Assembly: GCA_020137815.1 (NCBI GenBank)
Contig: CM035359.1
Span: 7,276,239 to 7,340,238 of the forward strand
Reading direction: 5' to 3'
Origin: Hormiphora californensis
Taxonomy: Eukaryota > Ctenophora > Tentaculata > Cydippida > Pleurobrachiidae
DNA: 64,000 bases
The stretch's first letter is position 1, and the number at the start of each line of letters is the position of its first letter. Position numbers and translations under genes: made by a program. Below the pieces are notes generated by a model. The model made no database searches and was not told the origin of the DNA. It saw only the letters and a program-made list of their open reading frames with translations. Shown piece by piece: positions 54,285 to 64,000 of this stretch.

Positions 54285-57200
54285 ATGGAAGATAACTACC
54301 GATCGCAGCTGTTTAAAAATGGAGGGCGAACAGCAGCAGAGGCCAGGCGAACCAGGGCTGACATGACCAGTAAACTGAGAAAGGAGAAGAGGAACGATCA
54401 GCTGATGAAGAGGCGACAGGTGAGAAGTTGTGGAGAGTTAGAGAGGGGATATATACTGGGGTATAACAGAAAGTGGGATCTAAATCTTGATGGGGCAAGT
54501 GTTTATATTATTCAAGAAAACACGGTGACTTTTGGGGCTGTGGCATTGCCATATAATGAACATGAAAAACAGGGGGGATCTTTGCTATCTGTACTGGAAA
54601 GATGGAACAAATTTTGCTTGTAAAAAAGGCCATCACCAAACGACATGTAATAACATAGTAACTAGCCCCCAACTAGCCTCTTAATTTATGCAAAAATTCA
54701 AATCCTTGACGTTGTTCGAAGATTCAGTATAAAGGGACATGATTAAATGCATCGATATCTTCTCTCGCAGTAACATTATTGCTACATAATTAATTTCTCT
54801 GTATGAATATTATTATTTTCCGTACATATTTATGATAAAGGGAAGATATATGGACACTTCTCATTATCTTTTAATTACTTTTTAATTAGTTTAATCGGTT
54901 GTACTTATTGCAGTAACTGTAGACCAAGTAAACAAAAGTTTACTCTGGGTTTTGAAGAACGCGACATGTCGCATTTATAGAGGCGGTAAATGCCCTTAGG
55001 TCAGTCGGTTCTATGGTGTAATGGTTAGCACCTTGGACTTTGAATCCAAAGATCCGAGTTCGAGTCTCGGTAGAACCTCTTTTGCAATTTTACCTTTTTA
55101 TTTTTATTAACTTTTTCTGAGACTTTCAAGAACATTTTCTGACACTTGGCAATTTCTGATTTGCCGCATACGGCGTCTAGACGGCGTCGCAACGCCGTCT
55201 AGACGGCGTCTAGACGGTATACCGTCTGGACGGGTTTCGGTGAAATCAGCTAAAAACGGTACCGAAATTGCGAAGTTGAGACGGCACGTCTGAAAATTGT
55301 ACCAGACGTTGAGACGGACTTTTAGAACTCCGTCTGTATTTCAGACGGAGTTTTAAAAGTACGTCTCAACGCAGTCTAAAGGAAAATCGATGAAAGTACC
55401 GTCTAGACAACGTCTCAATTGAAACCGGTCAACATACCGTCTAAACAACGTCTAGACAACGTCTAAACAGAATCTGGAGAAGTTGTCTAGACGGTATTTG
55501 AAACTGAATCGCGATCGCGATTCAGTTTCAAATACCGTCTAGACAACTTCTCCAGCAATTTCGATAAGAATACCGTCTAAACAACGTCTAGACAACGTCT
55601 CAAATAATGATGTCTAGACTCGACCGTTTTCGAAGAACATTCTGGATTACCCATGCCAGTTGGAATTAGTGGTAGATGTGTGCCTATTGAATGAAAATTA
55701 CACATGTGTTTAACCAGCACAGTCGTACCGCGATGCTCGGGGACGGGAAAGGGGTTATCCTCCCGGTAATTTTCGTGCCCAACTTCAAATATACTGTCTA
55801 TGGCTGATACTATCAGTGATAGATAGTGTCGGTTATGAGACGTTGTTTAGACGGTATCTGTATCGGATTCGCTTAAGACGTTGTCTAGACGTTGTTTAGA
55901 CGGTATTCGTATCGAAATTGCTGGAGAAGTTGTCTAGACGGTATTTGAAACTGAATCGCGAGATTCTGTTTAGACGTTGTCTAGACGTTGTTTAGACGGT
56001 ATGTTGACCGGTTTCAGTTGAGACGTTGTCTAGACGGTACTTTCATCGATTTTCCTTTAGACTGCGTTGAGACGTACTTTTAAAACTCCGTCTGAAATAC
56101 AGACGGAGTTCTAAAAGTCCGTCTCAACGTCTGGTACAATTTTCAGACGTGCCGTCTCAACTTCGGACGGATACCGTCTAGACACCGTCCAGACGCCGTC
56201 CAGACGCCGGGACGGTACCGTCTAGACACCGTCTAGAGACCGTCTGATACCGTCGCAACACCGTCTGATACCGTCTATAACCCGTCTAGAGACCGTCTGA
56301 TACCGTCTATAACCCGTCTCAAGCAATTTCGGTACCGTTTTAGCTGATTTCACCGAAACCCGTCCAGACGGTATACCGTCTAGACGCCGTCTAGACGGCG
56401 TTGCGACGCCGTCTAGACGCCGTATGCGGCAAATCAGAAATTGCCCTGACACTTGACGTGCTAGCAAGCGCCTCTTAATATTGTTTTTAAGTAAAATTTA
56501 ATTCAGAAGTTGTTAAATTATCGTTTTCACATTTTCTAAAACTTTCTCAGGTGATGGATCAAGATGAGAATGAGCCCAAGCAGGATGCCGATGTGAACTA
56601 TACCAACATCGCTCTGGAGATTAAGGGTGTTTTGGATAACAGTTCCGATATGACTGAAGTTCTGGCAGCCGTCCAGAGTTGTAGAAAGGCATGTTCCTTT
56701 TTCTGTTTCCTTTTAGCTGTTTCCTTTTCCTTTCCTGTTTCCTGCCCTTTTTTATTTCCTACCCTTTTTTATTTCCTAAACCTTTTCTGTTTCCTTTCCT
56801 GTTTTCTCTCACCACAACTCACCTCCAACTATCTTCACACCCCACCCCTCAGGCACTCTCCCGGGAACAGTCACCTCCCATTGATGACGTAATCAATGCT
56901 GGGCTCCTTCCCCTACTGGTAAACTATCTGACATTCGACCACCACCCCGCTCTACAATTCGAGGCTTGCTGGGCGCTCACCAACGTGGCATCAGGTACTG
57001 TTTACAGGGTGTTGTCTGTCTGTTTTTCTGTGCTTGCCAGGAAGGAAAATAAAATAAATTATATGTAATATGCGCGCCGGGCGTTGTCTTGCATTATGCT
57101 CCAAAATTATTCGGGATACCTAAGCACACATAGAAATTGTTGGGTTCTTAGAAGAATATTTCTTGGAAGTAATATAAATTTTAGCTGTCATTCTGACTAA

Positions 57201-60200
57201 TTATGTGTGTTATTAGACCTCAGATAAACGGTTATAAGTTGCCAATTAGTTGTTATTTGACATCAAGGATATGGTCATGTAGATAGCTGTAGATAGCTGG
57301 AAGTTGAAGTATCTTTATGTTTTGTTTATGTGCTGTCGACAAGATATATTATCAAAGGAAACCGCTCCTTAGCTGCTAGGCAGGGGAGAGAGATATGAGT
57401 AGTAGTCTTAGTAGAGAGTGAGATTGTGAAATCAACTGAGGGAGGGAGACAATCTTAGAAAGGACAGAGAAATATAAGTATTTCCATGAGGAATGTCGAA
57501 ATTCTGTCAAGAAAAGCTCGAATAGGAGAGATAGAATAATGTTAATTGTGACATATGGACCAAGCTGCTTGGAGCCTGGTGACGTATGGAATGGAATCAC
57601 TCCTGCTGAACAAATTTGGCGTACCATATCACACCCCCTGCACAAAATATATCTTCTAATCTCTCATTTAAATCTCTCTCCTTTGTTCAACTGTTCAATC
57701 CTCTCCCCAGGAACGAGCAAGCACACCCGGGCAGTTGTGGAGTGTGGTGCTGTCCCTTACTTTATCAAGCTAATCAGCAGTCAGCACATGAACGTCTGGT
57801 AAGAACAGGGTGGTCTCCTAAAAACTGGACCAATTTTATAGTTTATACAGGGTGGTCTCCTAAAAACTAAACCCACTTTATAGTTTATACAGGGTGATCC
57901 CCTAAAAACTGGACTAACTTTATAGTTTATACAGGGTGGTCTCCTAAAAACTAAACCCACTTTATAGTGATTCTGAAACTTGGTAACTTTGTAAAAGTCT
58001 GCTGGAGCCAGCGTAATGCCTTGAATTTATTAGCAAGTGGACTAACTAACTACATACCTCCAGAGAGAGAGAGAGGGGGGGGGTATGGATGTGGAGAAAT
58101 ATATGGAAGTAAGATTTACAGTCTCAGTCGGGGAAGTGGCATAAAACATGATACTACCCAGTACCAGTTCCAGACGAATTGTTCCCCCCTGACTGGCTGC
58201 ATATAATACCTTAGTTCATAGTTTATACATGTATCTTCACTAGTTAATATATTTATCTCTCCCTAGTAAATGTATATATCTCTCTCCCTAGCTAATATTA
58301 CTATTTCTTAATCTACCATTGTAACAAGACCGCCCTTCTTCACTTGTCTTCACCCTTCTCTTCACGCATAGAACTCTTACGAATGGGGAAGAATGAGAGA
58401 TGAATTTCTTGTAAAAAATATTCGATTAGACGGGTTTCCATACCATTTCGTGCCATGTAGGAAACCCATGAAATTCTGGAGACTTTCGCTATAATATTAA
58501 TATCAGACCCCCTACTATCCTTCTGATTTCCTAAATTATCCTAGCGGAAAATACCCTTCAACAAACCTATAATAGTTAATACCCTCCTCTCAACACCCCC
58601 TGAAGACTATCTCCCTCCTCCTAACTATCTACTGATTGACCATCTCTCTCCTCTCAGTGAACAAGCAGTATGGGCTCTTGGTAATGTGGCGGGTGATGGT
58701 GCAACATACCGTGACTTTGTCATTAAATCTGGAATTATCAGACCCCTGGTTGCCCTGGTTACCCCTGATAGAAAGATGGAGTTCCTTAGGAATATTAGTT
58801 GGACAATGTCCAACTTGTGCCGAAACAAGGTATATAACACATTTTATATTAGGAATTATATACCTTCTGAGGCAACATTACCACTTACTATCCCTTTTTC
58901 CGAGTGAAAGATCTCCAACTCCCAACTAACACCCTAGCCTCTTTCCCAGGACCCTCCCTCCCCCAACTAACACCCTCGTCCTTCATCCCAGGACCCACCC
59001 TCCCCTGACTAACACCCTCCTTCAACCAGGATCCATCCCCCCCCCCAAATAACACCCTCCTCCTTATTCCAAGACCCTCCCTCCTCCAACTAACACCCTC
59101 CTCCTTATTCCAGGACCCTCCCCCTACAATGGACACTATTGTCTCTATCCTACCCTCCATCTGTAATGTGCTACAGTGTGGGGATAAACACTGTCTCTCT
59201 GATGCCTGCTGGGCTCTCAGCTACATTACCGATGGGAGCAATGATAGGATACAGGTGAGAGTTCAACAAAGACCCTATCACACCCATATACATGATAAAC
59301 CAGTACTGATCCCTGCTGTAGAGCGAGTGTTGATGGGCTAATTTTAAAATTTAAACCCATTATATCCTCTTATAACCTACAATCATAAGCCACTTCAACA
59401 CCCTCCCAACTCAAGTTATTTAGATCATATATGCTCTAAATATCTTGTTGGGAGGGTGTTGAAGATATACATCTCACTGAGCACCCCTCTCTAAACCCCT
59501 CTCTATCCTTCTATTCAGCGTGTGATAAACTCGGATATAGTGATGAAACTAGTGGAGCTACTGGGCAGTACCGAGGTGATTGTTGTCACCCCCGCTCTTA
59601 GAGCCATTGGAAATATTGTTACTGGAAATGACGAGCAGACCCAAGTCGTCATCAACAGTGGTAGGTTATATTATATCTTCATTATCTTTATTATTCTGAG
59701 AGCGGCAGGTAGGAGAGTGGGTATAGAGTGGCAATTTGTGGTATGTTCTCACAATGACATTGAGCTCCACAGCAAAGTCTCTCTTAGTTTTGATTCCCGA
59801 CTTACTTAACTACTCAGATTATTCATTGCGTGGCCCACACCGCTCTGTGAGAGCTCGGTAGATCAATCACTCACCACTTTCTCCCCACCAGGTGCCCTAA
59901 AGTGTTTTGACAAGTTGTTGTGGCACAAGAAGAATAACATCCAGAAGGAGGCTGCCTGGACGATTAGTAACATAACCGCGGGAACTAAAACTCAGATTCA
60001 GGTTGGTACCAGGGTTGGTTTAGAGAATCCTAAATTAGGGCCAGTTAGGGGGTGTTAGTATATTAGCATGTTTTCTGCTGGTACTTACTGCTTGACCGAT
60101 TTATGACATACTATCAAATGTTTTTGTGGGTGAATCAAACATACCTCTCTCCTGCGTCGCAATATAGAGAGAATATTGAATATTCTAGAAGGGATGAGTT

Positions 60201-60389
60201 TAGAAACTTTCATCTTTTATTTTTCTAGCGAACTCTATATTAACCTATGTTAACCAATGTTTTCAGGCTGTAATCGATGCTGGGCTCCTACCCTACATAA
60301 TAGATGCCTTGGCTAGGGGGGACTTTAGAACACAAAAGGAGGCAGCCTGGGCGGTAACCAATCTAACAAGCGGAGGAACCCCTGAACAG
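54285..60389 (+). CDS. KPNA: Importin subunit alpha (karyopherin alpha), 3' end not found
   Basis: Nine exons, 397 residues: 54285-54419, 56551-56688, 56853-56994, 57711-57798, 58658-58829, 59114-59254, 59519-59660, 59892-60001, 60267-60389. Exon 1 is the importin-beta-binding domain ([20 protein letters not shown]). Exons 2-9 give about eight armadillo repeats, with the NLS-groove W/N pattern ([94 protein letters not shown]). The protein should carry classical-NLS cargo with importin beta. The exon 2-3 junction uses a GC-AG intron (AAAG|GCATGT). The expected last two ARM repeats and acidic tail (about 120 aa) are not visible before 64000. They may lie beyond, leaving the 61.6 kb GPCR nested in an intron, or be lost. 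Confidence 0.95.
55007..55078 (+). tRNA. tRNA-Gln (anticodon TTG)
   Basis: 72 nt with acceptor stem GGTTCTA/TAGAACC and discriminator T. The anticodon loop CTTTGAA lies between CTTGGA- and TCCAAG-type stem strands. The T arm is GATCCGAGTTCGAGTCTCGG, and A/B-box promoters are intact. It is close in pattern to other animal tRNA-Gln genes. A TTTT terminator follows at about 55080. It lies within intron 1 of importin-alpha, same strand. CCA is not encoded, as usual in eukaryotes. Confidence 0.97.
55148..56445. mobile_element. Mutator-like foldback element, ~120-bp TIRs, 9-bp target duplication
   Basis: CTGACACTT is duplicated exactly at 55139-55147 and 56446-56454. TIRs of about 120 bp begin GGCAATTTCTGATTTGCCGC and differ by a single base. 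Subterminal DNA is packed with GTCTAGAC palindromes. The whole element is close to a giant inverted repeat around a ~200-bp centre, which holds a fragment of the pogo-like MITE (~55722-55790). No transposase. A 9-bp duplication and long TIRs are typical of Mutator-like elements. Inserted 69 bp downstream of the tRNA. Confidence 0.92.
55474..55555. repeat. 82-bp perfect spacer-free palindrome
   Basis: 41-bp arms meet at GCGA|TCGC. It lies inside the left half of the Mutator-like element. Confidence 0.96.
57805..57968. repeat. ~45-bp tandem repeat (ACAGGGTGGTCTCCTAAAAA)
   Basis: Four units begin within 10 bases of the donor of importin-alpha exon 4. Confidence 0.93.
58921..59125 (+). repeat. 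Minisatellite built from an intron end plus exon-6 start (about 5 acceptors)
   Basis: Units of 38-44 bp contain ACACCCTCCTCCTTATTCCAG|GACCCTCCC-like sequence. Exon-like starts are at 58950, 58992, 59030, a decayed one near 59074, and the functional one at 59114. The upstream units reach a stop (for example CCC AAC TAA). Confidence 0.9.
59393..59464. repeat. 18-bp inverted repeat, 36-nt loop
   Basis: CTTCAACACCCTCCCAAC pairs perfectly with GTTGGGAGGGTGTTGAAG, in importin-alpha intron 6. Confidence 0.92.
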
Positions 60390-61588
60390 GTACATGTGTT
60401 TTATAGAAAAACACAAGGTTTGTTTCTGTTCCGAATTTTAAAATGTCCCAGGTGCTATAGGTTCCCATGAAGGTTCATTTTCCCCACGTTTGTAGCAATC
60501 AATGTTATCAGCTGGACCAATTCTAAATTAGGTCCCTGCCCTACCGGTCATTTTTCTCGTTTCACATCAAACCCTTCCCCGCCTTATCTCGTTTCACATC
60601 AAACCCTTCCCCGCCTTATCTCGTTTTCTTATCAACCCCCCCACCTTGTTATACATAACATATATTATGTTCTAAACCTCCTTTACATAGAGCCTGGTCG
60701 AACAGGGCAAACCCATTCCTTTGTCGGTACGATTCAAATAATAAACTCAGGAAATTGTAGGAAAATATTATTATGGTGAAGTCAGAATAATCAGAATGAT
60801 GGGTTTTTATTGTATAAAACATTGCACTTAAAAGAATCTCTCTCTCTCTCTCTCTCTCTCTGAGTTGGAATGTCTTTCACAGTATTACTGTGGTCTGGTA
60901 AGGGACCCGACAGATAACGATACTAGTTCAAATATCACCTGGGCGCAAATCTTTCAAATTAATGGATTTGAGATCAGGCTCGACGTTTGACAAACTATAT
61001 GTATCATGTATTTTGGGTCTTTAATGATCCCTGGCTGACTGTTTTCAACTAGATTTTAGTACTTGGGGCAAGTTGTTTACCGTCAGTCCCAGATATTAAA
61101 ATTTAAGAGTGAAAAGTAGTTGTCTCTCTAACAAGTGCTGGTAAAATAGTGGGAAAATAGCTCAAAATATTCTTTTTAAAAACGAAAGAATTTGTGCAAT
61201 AATTAATCAGCTAAGCGTCTCACAAAAAGGGACTGAAACATAGTCTGAACAATTTCTGCATATAGCTGTATGTTCAGTGAACATACAGCTGTATGCAGAA
61301 ATATAGGCTACAGGTTAGAAGCGCTTTAATCCGTCTGAAAATACAGCTATATTGAGTAGAAATATAGGATATAGGAGCACTGACAGCTGGTACCAAGGGG
61401 CACACTCGCCCCTGAACATAAAACAAGGGGTGTCCCTAGCGGCCAAATATAGAGAAAAATCAGCTGTATCTTTTCAAACGCCATAAATAAGAAAAGCTTC
61501 TCATTCTCTCTTTATCTATTTTTATTTTTCTTTCACAGTCTTAAACAGTTTATCTAATAGACAGTGTCTATGTCCTAGAATGACGCCA
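60390..61588. other. Spacer downstream of importin-alpha exon 9
   Basis: Searched for the missing ARM9-10 exons without success. It contains a direct repeat (TCACATCAAACCCTTCCCCG, ~60563 and 60595), a (TC)n tract at 60836-60862 and a 25-bp-arm hairpin at 61252-61302. Confidence 0.5.
61252..61302. repeat. 25-bp-arm hairpin
   Basis: 61252-61276 pairs with 61278-61302 with one mismatch and a one-base centre (ATTTCTGCATATAGCTGTAT and so on). Confidence 0.93.
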
Positions 61589-62835
61589 CTAAATCGTTGT
61601 ATCTGCACACGGGTGATACACAATTCCCCTTGCTACGCCTCCATTAGGTACCAAGGTAGCCACCACCCCGCCACCGGGTACCGCACTGCTCACCTTCTTG
61701 GCAGCCTGCCCACCCGCCTCCTCCCCGCTATCACCAGGCTGCATGTAGGTGTGCCTGTTGATATGGTTCCCTACATACCTCCTGAACCTCCTATTGGTAG
61801 CCACGTAGATAAAGGGGTTCAGTACCACATGGATGCTCTTGGCGTACACCTGGAACAGTGCGAACCAGGGCGGCACCTCAGTCTGTGTGGATTTCAGGAT
61901 GATATGTATAAAGATGGGGGTATAGGAGAAGAGGAACGCCCAACAGATGAGGTTCACTGTAATTACTGTCCTGATGTGAGGCATTAGGGATCTCCCTATC
62001 TTTAAACTGTGTGTCACAATGATACACAGTATTTTAATGTTCGCTAGGAATACGATTATCATTGGTATTGCAATGAAGATAGCAGTGAAGATCTTGGTAC
62101 TAAGATAGGTTGGGGATGTAGGGAGATGGTTGTCTGTCCAGCACATCATGATCTTCTTGGAGTAGAACTGCCCACAGCCCTGTCCTATCCAGTATAGTAC
62201 TGGGATGGAGCTGATCGCCCAGATAAGACTCACTAACACCTTGATATGGATCACCTTCACAGCACCCCTCTGGCCCGGGGTCCTGCGCAGCATCCACAAC
62301 CGGTAGCAGGATATCGCCATGATAACCAAGATCTCTGCAATGAAGGGGATGTGGGAGGAGAAGAAGCCGCTGAACCAGCACATGATATCCCCGAATATCC
62401 ACTTTCCAGTGAGCACTGTCACCATCATGGGGAAGTAGTAGAGGACTGAGATGAGGATATCAGCTAGAGCGAGGTTCTCTATGAACACCAGGGTCGTCCT
62501 GTCCATCTCTATCGCTCCTAAAACATCTTGGTTGGTTTGCTTACTAGTATGGGTACTTTCGCGGCTATCTCACACACAATCAAGTATTAAGATCACTCAC
62601 ACTCTCACACACAATTCACACTCACAGGTCACACACACTCACAGGTCACACACAATCACACACCCTACAAAACACACATACCATGTCGAATAGAGCAGAA
62701 GAGAACCAGGAGATTGCCTAGGAAGCCGATAGTAAAGATCACCACATTGTAGCAGCTTATAGCCACCTTGGCGGTCACACCCAGAACAAGGGGGTCCATA
62801 CTTGAGGCGGCAGCGGCAGCTAGTGTTGTGTTCAT
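61589..62835 (-). CDS. Rhodopsin-class GPCR, two exons
   Basis: Exon 1 is 62835-62682 and exon 2 is 62517-61589, joining in phase 1 for 360 residues. TM1 carries GFLGNLLVLF (GN motif) and TM2 FIENLALADIL (LAxAD). The pair DIMCWF / MMCWTD supplies the TM3-ECL2 cysteines. TM6 reads CWAFLFSYTP and TM7 ends NPFIYVATNRRFRR (NPxxY). The DRY site at the TM3 end is CYR, so the acidic residue is missing. The C-terminal tail is glycine/alanine-rich and ends DTTI, which resembles a PDZ ligand. An intron in this class between TM1 and TM2 is unremarkable. Ligand unknown. Confidence 0.9.

Positions 62836-64000
<1,165 letters not shown>

Overview
The window is intron-rich animal nuclear DNA. It carries metazoan genes (INCENP, importin-alpha, an SLC18B1-like transporter, a secreted C-type lectin, rhodopsin-class GPCRs), mostly short GT-AG introns, one GC-AG intron, a eukaryotic tRNA-Gln and a PHD-finger non-LTR retrotransposon. 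Dense (TC)n/(GA)n tracts and many non-autonomous inverted-repeat transposons fill the space between exons. A marine invertebrate, possibly sponge- or cnidarian-like, is an inference; the sequence alone does not settle the phylum.

Layout. 1-1455: (ACAG)n repeat and presumed 5' flank. 1456-9598 (+): MFS/SLC18B1-like transporter in 11 exons whose phases all match. Its first intron holds a tandem duplication that includes a dead copy of exon 1; its second holds a minisatellite made of the exon-2 end plus splice donor; its third holds a 2.1 kb transposon with an AATT target duplication. 9937-15246 (-): 155-aa EF-hand protein, tail-to-tail with the transporter, with a 4.3 kb first intron containing a mariner-like element. 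15.2-19.7 kb: no gene, several MITEs and satellites. 19.7-20.6 kb: possible two-exon gene of unknown identity. 20.6-26.0 kb: CR1/jockey-superfamily retrotransposon with one frameshift. 26440-33046 (+): secreted lectin with two CTLDs and a hAT-like element in one intron. 34107-35282 (-): single-exon GPCR. 35.3-44.4 kb: gene-poor, repeats and inverted-repeat elements. 44487-53703 (+): INCENP in 23 exons. 54285-60389+ (+): importin-alpha in 9 visible exons (IBB domain and about eight ARM repeats), C-terminus not found. Its first intron holds tRNA-Gln(TTG) and a Mutator-like foldback element with a 9-bp target duplication. 61589-62835 (-): two-exon GPCR. 62.8-64.0 kb: (TC)n tracts, no gene.

The genes look like an ordinary mixed eukaryotic neighbourhood, not a pathway. 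INCENP (chromosomal passenger complex) and importin-alpha are adjacent and co-oriented, with an E2F-like site between them.

The most unusual signal is recurrent tandem amplification of exon/intron boundaries. A splice donor is present seven times in the transporter. Acceptors are amplified five-fold in the lectin and about five-fold in importin-alpha, and duplicated in transporter exon 8 and lectin exon 4. The transporter start exon and the GPCR stop codon are also duplicated. Where a frame can be read, generally only one copy of each junction gives an open product.
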